Shown here piece by piece: positions 1 through 6,858 of a stretch of 16,178 bases of DNA. The translations under genes and the position numbers were made by a program. The DNA comes from Gemmataceae bacterium. Lineage in GTDB: Bacteria > Planctomycetota > Planctomycetia > Gemmatales > Gemmataceae. The notes beneath the pieces are model-generated. The model was not told the origin of the DNA and did no database searches. It saw nothing but the letters and a program-made list of their open reading frames with translations. Location: NCBI GenBank assembly GCA_020847555.1, contig JADLBT010000005.1:1-16178 (forward strand). Direction: 5' to 3'. Every line of letters begins with the position of its first letter. Position 1 is the stretch's first letter.

Positions 1-78
1 AAGCGTCAGCGATGGTAGCCTCTACCGTTCCGTCGGTTACGCTTCCGGCTCGTCGGCCGCTCGTCGCGCGCGCCTGGC

Positions 79-699
79 TCACCAGCCCCAGCCGCGGTGA
101 CGAAGGCGGTGGAAGTGGTGTCGGCCGTATCGAGGTGCGCCGAAGATGTCTTCCAAAAACTCCAGGAAGATGACCCCGGCGATCATGTCGAGATCCTGCT
201 CGTCCATCTCGCCGAGAACCGTGGTGACGAGTTCCTTCAACGTCTCGAACAGTTCCAGGAGTTTGTTCTCGTCCTCGGATTGATCCTCGCTCGAATCGCC
301 GGTCGCCGTGCCAGTGCCGGTCTTGGTCCCGATCCCCGTACCGCCGCCTGTCGAACCTCCCGTTGTTCCTCCGGTCGTACTTCCAGCGGTCCCGCCGGTC
401 GTGCCGCTGGTGGTCCCACCCGTGGAACCGCCGGTGGTCCCGCTGCTCGTCGAACCCGTCCCCGTCGAGCCGGTCGTGGTCTTGGTTCCACCCCCGGTGG
501 TCGTACCGCCCGAGGACGTCGAACCTCCGCTGGTCCCACCCGTCGTGGTGCCTCCAGCGCTGCTCCCGCCGGACGACGTGCCGCCTGTTTGCGACTCCCC
601 TCCGGTCGTCGCGAGGAACAGGGCACCCAGGGCCAGGGCGCCTAGCCAGCCCCAACCGTGTCGTCCCGCGGATCGGCCCCTTGCCTGAAACTGACGCAT
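79..699 (-). CDS. Gly/Thr/Ser-rich exported low-complexity protein
   Basis: 206-aa protein of unknown function. Residues 1-36 look like a signal peptide or membrane anchor: an Arg-rich n-region followed by a Leu/Ala core at about 18-31. Residues 33-135 are almost only Gly, Thr and Ser in GGT/GGS/TTTGG-type repeats. An acidic stretch (135-146), an amphipathic helical segment (146-187, rich in Leu/Glu/Ile) and a His/Arg-rich tail ending GWGW follow; GWGW also occurs near residues 15-18. I chose the second of two in-frame ATGs (699 rather than 705) because the strong GGAGGAGG at 706-713 lies 6 nt before it but directly abuts the first ATG. The opposite strand is also open (Val/Pro-rich) but has no such start signal. 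The repeat region resembles linker or cell-surface proteins. I recognise no family and infer only export. Confidence 0.72.
   Translation of the reverse strand: MRQFQARGRSAGRHGWGWLGALALGALFLATTGGESQTGGTSSGGSSAGGTTTGGTSGGSTSSGGTTTGGGTKTTTGSTGTGSTSSGTTGGSTGGTTSGTTGGTAGSTTGGTTGGSTGGGTGIGTKTGTGTATGDSSEDQSEDENKLLELFETLKELVTTVLGEMDEQDLDMIAGVIFLEFLEDIFGAPRYGRHHFHRLRHRGWGW
295..603 (-). repeat. Gly-Thr/Ser-rich coding repeat tract
   Basis: DNA encoding about 103 residues of near-pure Gly/Thr/Ser in the exported protein at 79-699. The repeat unit is short and irregular (GGT, GGS, TTTGG, SSGG), and the codons vary from unit to unit. It is therefore a protein-level repeat rather than a perfect microsatellite, though slippage could still change its length. 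Such tracts are typical flexible spacers in secreted or surface proteins. Confidence 0.7.
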
Positions 700-705
700 G
701 TGCAT

Positions 706-713
706 CCTCCTCC
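706..713 (-). promoter_or_regulatory. Shine-Dalgarno site deciding the start of the G/T/S-rich gene
   Basis: On the minus strand these bases read GGAGGAGG, an unusually strong ribosome binding site. It is 6 nt before the ATG at 699 and has zero spacing to the ATG at 705, which favours the shorter protein. A perfect palindrome AAAACGTTTT (714-723) lies immediately upstream. Confidence 0.65.
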
Positions 714-1166
714 AAAACGTTTTCGGGCGAAACCTGGGCGTCGCGAGCCACTCTAGGCCCGCGATTCTTAGAGGGGCTTTAAGCCGCGATTAAAACCGCT
801 CCCGCCGACGAGGATTTCCACGACGCGCTGAAGACTGGCAAGATTATCTCCGCCAGGGCACTGTGGGTGAGACGGTCGAATTGGCAGTGATTGACGAGAG
901 AAGAAGTATTGGGATTTTGGGTGAGTTCGGCAAATTGGCCGCGCTGAGGCGCTTCAATGCGGGGCAAGGGAGGTATCCTGTCAAGCCCACGGGTGGCGTC
1001 CCGTGGGCGTTGACAGGACACCTCCGGCCGGAGCGGCGAACCTCGCCGCGCTTTCCTCCGCCTCTGGCGGCCTGCGCGCTATTCTCGTACCTCTCCACTG
1101 AGGGCGCGCCGGCACTGCGCCGCGACCCCTCAACCAGTAACCGCCCGGGGGGGGAGGGATCACACC
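714..1166. other. Intergenic region with eroded or noncoding DNA and palindromes
   Basis: About 450 bp between divergent genes with no convincing CDS. It holds AAAACGTTTT (714-723), a visibly more A/T-rich stretch at about 770-960, a long hairpin repeat (977-1017), the perfect palindrome CTCCGGCCGGAG (1022-1033) and a GC-rich stretch to the sulfatase ribosome site. Open frames exist across it on both strands, but they run through the palindromes and lack good starts. No clear -10/-35 pair for either flanking gene could be picked out. Confidence 0.55.
977..1017. repeat. REP-like palindrome, family GCCCACGGG (copy 1)
   Basis: Stem-loop with left arm CCTGTCAA then GCCCACGGG, loop TGGCGT, and right arm CCCGTGGGC, one bulged G, then TTGACAGG. 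That is 17 base pairs with a single bulge. The 9-bp core and the TGGCGT loop recur at 7958-7981. It lies about 150 bp upstream of the sulfatase start. There is no U-run after the stem, so it does not look like a simple intrinsic terminator. Confidence 0.8.
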
Positions 1167-2585
1167 ATGCGGGCTTTCCACATACTGCGTTCGCGGACCC
1201 TGGTGCTCCTTGGTGTTCTTCTCGCCTGGGCCGTCGTACCCGCGCTGGCCGAGGCGCAGGGGACCGGCAAGGGGCCGCGGCGGCCGAACATCGTCTTCAT
1301 TCTCGCCGACGACCTCGGCTGGGCGGACCTTGGCTGCTACGGAAGCAAGTTCTACAAGACGCCGAACCTCGACCGGCTCGCGAAGCAGGGCCTGCGCCTC
1401 ACCCAGGCGTACACGGCCAACCCGGTCTGCTCGCCGACCCGGGCCAGCATCATGACCGGCAAGAACCCGGCACGCCTGCGCCTGACCAACTTCCTGGTCG
1501 GCAACCGCTGGCCGGAGAACTCCCCGCTGCAGCCGGTGGACTGGACGCACGGCCTGGCCCCCGACGAGGTGACGATTGCGCGGGTTCTGGCGGCGGCCGG
1601 GTACGTCACCGGACTGGTCGGCAAGTGGCATCTCGGCAAGCTTGGCCCCGAGCGGTTCGGGTTCGCCGACAACGCAGCCGTCAACCTCGGCGGCTCACCG
1701 GCCGGATACTTCGACAAGCAGGGCCGCTACCTCACCGACCGCCAGACCGAGGCGGCCGAGAAGTTCATCGAGAGGAACAAGGACCGGCCGTTCTTCCTCT
1801 ATCTCGCGTACAACGCCGTCCACATTCCGCTGGTGGCGAAGAAGGAACTCGCCGCCGCGTTCGAGGCGAAGGTGAAGGCGAACCCGCCAGCCGGCCCCGT
1901 CTTCGGCGAGGACAGCGGCCGCAAGGTCCGCCTGGTCCACAGCCACGCGGTCTACGCCGCCATGCTGGAGAGCCTCGACCAGGGCGTCAGGCGCGTCCTG
2001 AAGAAACTGGCGGATCTCGGCCTGGACGAGAACACGCTTGTCATCTTCACATCGGACAACGGCGGGCTGTGCTCGTCAGAGGGGTGGCCGACCTCGAACC
2101 TGCCGCTGCGACTCGGCAAGGGCTGGCTGTACGAGGGCGGGGTGCGGGTGCCGCTGCTCGTCCGCTGGCCGGGGGTGGCGAAGGCCGGCGGCGTGTGTCC
2201 GATACCGACCATCAGCGACGACTACTTCCCGACCCTGCTCGAAGCCGCCGGGGTAGCGGCGCGACCGAAGCAGCAACTCGACGGGCGCAGCCTCGTGCCG
2301 CTCCTGAAGGGGGGCGACCAGCTCGACCGGCAGACACTGTACTGGCACTACCCGCACTACAGCAACCAGGGCGGCAGGCCGTCCGGGGCGATTCGTCACG
2401 GCGACTGGAAGCTGATCGAGTTCTTCGAGGACGGGCGCGTCGAGCTGTACGACCTCAAGGCGGATCCGGGCGAGCGTCACGACCTCGCCGGGCGCATGCC
2501 GGACCGGGTTCGCGAACTGCGCCAGTTGCTGCAAACGTGGCGCGGCGTCGTCGGCGCGCAGATGCCGCGACGGAAGAAGGGGTAA
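1167..2585 (+). CDS. Secreted type I (formylglycine) sulfatase
   Basis: 472-aa arylsulfatase-family enzyme expected to hydrolyse sulfate esters, in planctomycetes usually of sulfated polysaccharides, outside the cytoplasm. A signal peptide (hydrophobic 11-27) ends at ALA28 or AEA30. The metal-site pair D48-D49 sits in NIVFILADDLGW. The active-site signature C88-S-P-T-R92 carries the Cys converted to formylglycine by the maturase. GKWHLGK is at 152-158 with Lys153 and His155, the metal ligands D297-N298 are in FTSDNGG, and Lys318 lies before YEGG. The C-terminal small domain ends near 472, a normal length for the family. The ATG at 1167 has GGGGAGGGA (1151-1159) 7 nt upstream. It stands alone, 39 bp from a convergent glycosyltransferase, with no maturase gene nearby. 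The exact substrate cannot be told from sequence. Confidence 0.95.
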   Translation: MRAFHILRSRTLVLLGVLLAWAVVPALAEAQGTGKGPRRPNIVFILADDLGWADLGCYGSKFYKTPNLDRLAKQGLRLTQAYTANPVCSPTRASIMTGKNPARLRLTNFLVGNRWPENSPLQPVDWTHGLAPDEVTIARVLAAAGYVTGLVGKWHLGKLGPERFGFADNAAVNLGGSPAGYFDKQGRYLTDRQTEAAEKFIERNKDRPFFLYLAYNAVHIPLVAKKELAAAFEAKVKANPPAGPVFGEDSGRKVRLVHSHAVYAAMLESLDQGVRRVLKKLADLGLDENTLVIFTSDNGGLCSSEGWPTSNLPLRLGKGWLYEGGVRVPLLVRWPGVAKAGGVCPIPTISDDYFPTLLEAAGVAARPKQQLDGRSLVPLLKGGDQLDRQTLYWHYPHYSNQGGRPSGAIRHGDWKLIEFFEDGRVELYDLKADPGERHDLAGRMPDRVRELRQLLQTWRGVVGAQMPRRKKG

Positions 2586-2624
2586 TACGGCATCGCCTTG
2601 TTGCTTCTTCGTACCGCTGGCGGT

Positions 2625-3716
2625 TTAGCGGGACGCTCCGTGCGTCTTCTCGGCGAGTTCCACGAGCGCCTTCTCGAACCGGCCGACCGCGTCGTCCCAG
2701 GTGTAGCCGGTGACGGTTGCGAGCGCCGCGTCGGAGAGCGCCCGCCACTCGGCTTCCGGCAGGCCGCATACGCGCACGATCGCGTCGGCCAGCGCCTGCG
2801 GATCCGCGGCGCCGACCAGGATCCCGTTGCCCGGATTTACCAGATCGGGAGCAGCGCCGGCCGGCGTCGCGATGACCGGCGTCCGGCACGCCAACGCTTC
2901 GAGAATGGGCAGCCCGAACCCCTCTATCCGCGAGCTGAACAGCCAGGCGTCGCAGCCGGAGTAGACCTGACGGAGCTTTTCGTCATCCGCGTTGTAGGTG
3001 AACTCGGCCCCCGCCGGGAGCGGCAGATCGTCGGCCACCGGCGCCGTCCCCATCGTCCGCAGCCTCAGGTTCGGCAGCCGCTGCGCCGCCAGCTCGAACG
3101 CCTGCAGGGCGATGTCGGCGCCCTTGTTGCGGTCTGTCGCGTAGATCGTTCCGACCGTCGGCACCGGCTGCTTGCCGCGCGGCGGGGCGAAGAAGCGGTC
3201 CGTCGAGACGCTGTTGGAGATGACGGCCAGCGGCGTCTGGTGGAACTTGTTCTGCACCAGGTCGCGCAGCCAGGACGAGATGACGATCTTGGGGATCGGG
3301 AGGGCGTAGGTCGCGTCGATCTCCTCGGGCCGGCCGCCGTAGTCGTACCCCTGAACGAAGTGGACCTTGGCCCCCCGGGAAGGCGATAGCCGCTCGACCC
3401 AGCGCACCGTCTCCCACCACGTCCCGATCACCACGTCCCCCTCGGGGACGTCGGCGTCGGTGACCGGGCCGGCGTGGTCCAGGCGCCGGTGGGTGATCGG
3501 CAGGTTGTCGAAGTGGGACGATTCCACCGGCGGGCGCCGCGGCCAGCCGCGGCCCTTGAGGAGCGATTTCACGATCCCCTTGAGCGTCGGTCCCGGCAAT
3601 CGGACGGAGACGGCGGTGACCTGGTGGCCCCGGCGCCGCAACCCCTCGGCGTAGAGCGCCAGCACCCGAATGCCGCCCGACAGGTTGACGACGGGGAGCA
3701 CGAAGTTGATTCGCAT
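2625..3716 (-). CDS. GT4-type glycosyltransferase (GT-B fold)
   Basis: 363-aa retaining glycosyltransferase that would transfer a sugar from a nucleotide donor to a glycan or lipid acceptor in the cytoplasm. The N-terminal domain opens with MRINFVLPVVNLSGGIRV, with the GG loop that usually contacts donor or acceptor. The C-terminal domain holds R196-N-K-G199 (phosphate-binding position) and the E265-x7-E273 motif in EGFGLPILE, typical of GT4. Length fits the family. I start at the ATG at 3716, not the upstream one that adds 23 residues read through a palindrome; AAGGCGG precedes it. It lies 84 nt downstream of the PIG-L deacetylase on the same strand, which suggests a shared job in polysaccharide or glycoconjugate assembly. 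The GT4/PIG-L pairing recalls MshA/MshB and BshA/BshB, but nothing specific identifies a thiol pathway. Confidence 0.9.
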   Translation of the reverse strand: MRINFVLPVVNLSGGIRVLALYAEGLRRRGHQVTAVSVRLPGPTLKGIVKSLLKGRGWPRRPPVESSHFDNLPITHRRLDHAGPVTDADVPEGDVVIGTWWETVRWVERLSPSRGAKVHFVQGYDYGGRPEEIDATYALPIPKIVISSWLRDLVQNKFHQTPLAVISNSVSTDRFFAPPRGKQPVPTVGTIYATDRNKGADIALQAFELAAQRLPNLRLRTMGTAPVADDLPLPAGAEFTYNADDEKLRQVYSGCDAWLFSSRIEGFGLPILEALACRTPVIATPAGAAPDLVNPGNGILVGAADPQALADAIVRVCGLPEAEWRALSDAALATVTGYTWDDAVGRFEKALVELAEKTHGASR

Positions 3717-3730
3717 GATGCACCGCCTTG

Positions 3731-3760
3731 AAAGTCCACAGGCTGCGCCCCGTGGGCTTT
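3731..3760. repeat. REP-like palindrome, family GCCCACGGG (degenerate copy 2)
   Basis: AAAGTCCACAGG, six-base loop CTGCGC, then CCCGTGGGCTTT. It matches the family unit with two transitions in the left arm, so it is a decayed copy. It lies in the 84-bp gap between the PIG-L deacetylase and the glycosyltransferase, close to the latter's ribosome site, and could affect translation or message stability if the two genes are co-transcribed. Confidence 0.65.
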
Positions 3761-3800
3761 GAAACGCCTCTCCTCGTCCCTGCACCGGGAGCGTCGTGGC

Positions 3801-4601
3801 TCACGCCGGGTGTTCGCAGAAGATCTCCCGGTCCCCGAAGAAACACTTCAGCCAGTCGCCGCCCCCCGCGTCCGGCAAGGTCAGCCAGCGCGGGTCGTCG
3901 ATCAGCCGCCGCATCTGCGACCGATGCTGCTCCAGGGCCGCCCGCTTCTGGTCCAGGACGTCGCTGATGCGCACCCAGGACTGGCACTCGCGCCGCAACT
4001 GGCGGGCGTCGTACCGGCCTTCCTGCAGCGTCCGCCAACGCTCTCGAAGTCCGCCCCGCAGGGGCGTCCACGGCCAGTGGTCCCAGAACCAGATGGGGTA
4101 CTCGCAGACGGTCGCCTGGCTCCCCGCGTGCTTCAGCGCTTCCAGAACGATGCGGGTCGTGGCGCGGTGGTCCGGCGGGGGGTCGCGGTGGTAGGTGGCG
4201 AACACCTGGGCGGGCCGTTTGTGCCGGAGGATCTCGGCGACGCGGGCGGTGCCGGCCGCCAGGCAGTCGGTCAGCTTGCCGTCGGGGTAGTCCAGAAAGG
4301 CGACGTCCTCCGGCGCGACCCCCAGCGTCCGGGCGGCCGCCCGCGCCTCCTCGCGGCGGAGGGCGCTGAGTTGCTCGGGCGGCATCAGGTGAGCGTGCGA
4401 CTGCGAGCCGTCGGTCATGAAGACGAGATGGACCGGCGCCCCGGCCCGCCGTTTGCGAATGATCGTCCCGCCGCACCCGAGCGCCTCGTCGTCGGGGTGG
4501 GGGGCGAAGACGACGGACGGCCGGGCGAGATCTGCTTCCGACCACTCGCGCTGCCGGCGGCTCATCCGGGCCTGGTAGAGCCAGCGGAAGAATGCTCGCA
4601 T
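3801..4601 (-). CDS. PIG-L/LmbE family zinc-dependent deacetylase
   Basis: 266-aa enzyme expected to remove N-acetyl groups from a GlcNAc-type sugar. The signature H35-P-D-D38-E is in VVFAPHPDDEALGCGG. His35 and Asp38 are the usual Zn ligands, Asp37 the catalytic base, and H145 in PPPDHRATTR is the third ligand. The strand-helix pattern matches the Rossmann-like PIG-L fold. The C-terminal half (CEYPIWFWDHWPW, then a helical region with Cys252 near the end) is of the kind seen in polysaccharide-cluster members rather than in MshB. Nothing looks like a signal peptide, so it should be cytoplasmic. The start is uncertain: the ATG at 4601 lacks a clear ribosome site, and Met13 (ATG at 4565) is the alternative. 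It is followed on the same strand by a GT4 glycosyltransferase, a plausible partner. Confidence 0.9.
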   Translation of the reverse strand: MRAFFRWLYQARMSRRQREWSEADLARPSVVFAPHPDDEALGCGGTIIRKRRAGAPVHLVFMTDGSQSHAHLMPPEQLSALRREEARAAARTLGVAPEDVAFLDYPDGKLTDCLAAGTARVAEILRHKRPAQVFATYHRDPPPDHRATTRIVLEALKHAGSQATVCEYPIWFWDHWPWTPLRGGLRERWRTLQEGRYDARQLRRECQSWVRISDVLDQKRAALEQHRSQMRRLIDDPRWLTLPDAGGGDWLKCFFGDREIFCEHPA

Positions 4602-4697
4602 GGGGTGAGGTTCGTGGCATCACGACTCGCCGCCGGACGACGGGCCAGCGGGCTGACCGAGCTATCCTACCAACCGCACAAACCGCCACCAACCCGG

Positions 4698-4738
4698 AGC
4701 GCCAGCGCCGGGTGTTCCAGACGCCCGGCGCTGGCGCT
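4698..4738. repeat. Long hairpin repeat, family CGCCAGCGCCGGG (copy 1)
   Basis: 17-bp stem with one G-T wobble and a 7-nt loop. The left arm is AGCGCCAGCGCCGGGTG, the loop TTCCAGA, and the right arm CGCCCGGCGCTGGCGCT. Pairing continues more weakly outward through CCAACCCG and CGGGCTGG. It lies in the divergent spacer between the PIG-L and transglutaminase-like genes. A related copy is at 10442-10493. Confidence 0.8.
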
Positions 4739-4790
4739 GCGGGCTGGTGGCGCTCCAGGGTGGTCCGGAGGAAGGGGTTGTATATCAAAG

Positions 4791-4810
4791 CCCTGGGTGA
4801 AAACCCAGGG
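4791..4810. repeat. 8-bp hairpin with GAAA tetraloop
   Basis: CCCTGGGT, loop GAAA, ACCCAGGG: a perfect 8-bp stem closed by a GNRA-type tetraloop. It ends 41 nt before the ATG of the transglutaminase-like gene, so it would form in its leader if transcription starts upstream, for example near the TATATC at 4780-4785. No U-run follows the stem. It could be a third repeat family or a message-stability or regulatory hairpin. Confidence 0.6.
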
Positions 4811-4851
4811 TCCGCGTGGGACCGCTTGTGGCTGCTGGGAGGGCTGGCGCG

Positions 4852-6780
4852 ATGAAACGATGGTTGACGGCGATCGGGATCCTCTGCCTGACGCTCGCCG
4901 TGCCGCCGGCGCGGGCCGGCGTGGGCGACCCGCAGGTGCGCACCGATCACCCCTGGTATCCGGGCGAACTCGCCTGCTCCACGTTCGAGCGTCTGTTCGC
5001 CACGCAGGCGGAGGTCTATCGGCGCGTTGTCGGCGTCAAACCGACGACCGACGAGGACCGGGTGCTGGCTGCGTGGCTGTGGCGCAACACGCACTACTGG
5101 CACGGCGAGGAAGGCGCCGAGGATCTCTGGGGCAAGGGGTTCACGCGCGGCGGCGACGTGCGCACGCGCGAGTACTGGACCGGCCTGTTCGCCCACGGGT
5201 TCGGGCTGTGCGGAACGACACACTCGCAGTGGGTCGCCGAGATGCAGGCCCTGCTCGGCCACGGGCGTGGGCGCGGCGTGGGCGTGGACGGCCACAACGC
5301 CTTCGAGGTGTTCCTGACCGGCGGGTTCTACGGCGCCGGCCGGTGGGCGCTGCTCGATCACGACCTGTCCACCGTCATCTTCGACGCGAAGGGCGAGCGC
5401 CTCCTCTCCCTCGCCGAGATTCACAAGGACTGGAAGCGCCTGACCAACCGCGGATTCGACCCGAATCGGCAACGCGGCTGGCTGGTGTGCGGCCTGCACC
5501 CCGGCGACGGCGCATCCTACCGCCGCTATCAGGTTGCCGAGTTGCTCGCCGGCTACAGTGGACCGCCGCCAGCGGTCCACCTGCGCCGCGGCGAAACGCT
5601 GCGCCGCTACCTGCAGCCGGGCCTGGAGGACGGCAAGACGTTCGTCTTCTGGGGCCGCAACTACGGCACCGGCGGCGTCCCCGGCCCGGAGCGGTCCGTC
5701 ACCTGGGTGAATCAGGCTGACCGGATGTACCGCTCGCGCACCGGCGCCGGCCACCGCCCCGGGCAGGCGCGCTACGCCAACGCCGTCTACACCTATCGCC
5801 CGGACTTCGCTACCGCGGACTACAAGGAGGGCGTGGTCGAGGAGGCCGCGGACCAGATCACGTTCGAGTTTCAGACGCCCTACATCATCGCCGCGACGCC
5901 CGCGACGGACCGCCCGTGGGGCATCTACGACCCGGGTTGCCGCAACGGCCTGGTGTTGCGCGGCAAGGCGACATGCGCGGTGTCCGTCTCGACCGACCGC
6001 GGGCGGACGTGGCACGACGGCGGGCGGTTCGTGGACGGCCTGGATCTGACCGACCGCGTCAAGGGGCACCGGCAGTACTGGCTCCGGTTGCACGCGGGGG
6101 CGCGCGCCCTCGCCGGCGCGGGCCTGACGGTGGTGACCGTTTGCCAGGCCAACTCGTCGGTTCTGCCGCAGTTGAAGGACGGCGGCGCGCGTGTGACGTT
6201 CCAGGCATCCGGGCGGGCGCTGGTGTCGGCCGGCCCGAACCTGCCGCAGGCGCAGGCCCACGTCATCGAGGGGAAGTTCGGCAGCCCGCGCGTCGCCCTC
6301 GAAGTGGCGACGCCGCGCGGCGAACCGGCGCTGACCCTTTACGCGGCCGCCCACGTCCAGTCGGGCAGCCCGCCGCGGCCGGAGGCGAAGTATCAGGTCG
6401 AGTTCTCGACCGACGGCGGCAAGACGTGGCGGACGGTGGTGAAGGACTGGACGATTCCGCGCCGCGGCGACGAGCCGGGCGACTTCTGGTCGCAAAGTCT
6501 CTGCTGGGGATCGGCGGACCTGGAGGGCGGCCCGTCGCGGGTGCGCGTGCGGTTCCGCAACAGCGGCGGCAGGGCGTACGCGCGCGGCGAGGTCCACCTG
6601 GCGTACCGCGCCGCCGGACCGGATCCGACGCGCGTGACGTTCGTGTGGCGCGAGGCAGCGGGCGAGCGGCGCGCGGTGCGCACCTTCGCCGGTAGGGGGG
6701 GGCCGGTCGCCTGGGACATCCCGACCGGCCAGGGGGTGCAGACCCGCTGGGTGGAGTTCGAGCCGGCGCCCGCCCGATAG
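4852..6780 (+). CDS. Exported transglutaminase-like protein with Asp-box repeats
   Basis: 642-aa protein, start at ATG 4852 with GGAGGG (4838-4843) 8 nt upstream; this skips 12 residues of a longer open frame. The signal peptide core is at 5-18 with cleavage after PARA22. Residues about 60-190 resemble a transglutaminase/papain-like core: Cys120 in GFGLCGTTHSQWV, His148 in DGHNAFEVFL and Asp169 or Asp171 in LLDHDLSTV form a plausible Cys-His-Asp triad. Two Asp-box (BNR) motifs, S380-TDRGRT-W387 and S519-TDGGKT-W526, sit in beta-rich C-terminal regions like those of sialidase-type secreted proteins. The likely site is periplasm or cell surface, acting on peptide or glycan-linked material; the substrate is unknown. 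The alpha/beta hydrolase follows 78 nt later. The triad assignment is by motif only. Confidence 0.85.
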   Translation: MKRWLTAIGILCLTLAVPPARAGVGDPQVRTDHPWYPGELACSTFERLFATQAEVYRRVVGVKPTTDEDRVLAAWLWRNTHYWHGEEGAEDLWGKGFTRGGDVRTREYWTGLFAHGFGLCGTTHSQWVAEMQALLGHGRGRGVGVDGHNAFEVFLTGGFYGAGRWALLDHDLSTVIFDAKGERLLSLAEIHKDWKRLTNRGFDPNRQRGWLVCGLHPGDGASYRRYQVAELLAGYSGPPPAVHLRRGETLRRYLQPGLEDGKTFVFWGRNYGTGGVPGPERSVTWVNQADRMYRSRTGAGHRPGQARYANAVYTYRPDFATADYKEGVVEEAADQITFEFQTPYIIAATPATDRPWGIYDPGCRNGLVLRGKATCAVSVSTDRGRTWHDGGRFVDGLDLTDRVKGHRQYWLRLHAGARALAGAGLTVVTVCQANSSVLPQLKDGGARVTFQASGRALVSAGPNLPQAQAHVIEGKFGSPRVALEVATPRGEPALTLYAAAHVQSGSPPRPEAKYQVEFSTDGGKTWRTVVKDWTIPRRGDEPGDFWSQSLCWGSADLEGGPSRVRVRFRNSGGRAYARGEVHLAYRAAGPDPTRVTFVWREAAGERRAVRTFAGRGGPVAWDIPTGQGVQTRWVEFEPAPAR

Positions 6781-6793
6781 TGAAGGAGCCGGC

Positions 6794-6821
6794 AAGCCCA
6801 CGGGCCGCAGCCCGTGGGCTT
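6794..6821. repeat. REP-like palindrome, family GCCCACGGG (copy 3)
   Basis: AAGCCCACGGG, loop CCGCAG, CCCGTGGGCTT: a perfect 11-bp stem with a 6-nt loop. It begins 13 nt after the stop of the transglutaminase-like gene and ends 25 nt before the ribosome site of the next gene. It could act as a transcription attenuator or 3'-end stabiliser, but the same sequence elsewhere marks it as a repeat-family member first. Confidence 0.8.
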
Positions 6822-6858
6822 ATCACAACTTACAGGCAGCACACCCGGAGGCCCCACG

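Noticed and set aside
2586..2624. Bidirectional terminator between the sulfatase and the glycosyltransferase
   Set aside because: Only a 5-bp stem (ACCGC-TG-GCGGT) with a short T-run; too weak to claim.
863..2713. 616-codon plus-strand open frame over the sulfatase
   Set aside because: Shadow frame of the sulfatase, which has the CSPTR motif and a ribosome site; this frame translates the palindrome and is Arg/Gly/Pro-rich.
4698..4810. CRISPR array or tRNA-like structure
   Set aside because: The two hairpins differ from each other and there are no regularly spaced repeats or cloverleaf features.
3759..5720. 653-codon plus-strand open frame
   Set aside because: Runs antisense to the PIG-L gene and then out of frame through the transglutaminase-like gene and intergenic hairpins; no motifs.
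2983..6801. 1272-codon minus-strand open frame
   Set aside because: It overlaps four better-supported genes (glycosyltransferase, PIG-L, transglutaminase-like and its spacer), is Arg/Pro/Ala-rich, crosses palindromic repeats and shows no domain; a GC-rich shadow frame.
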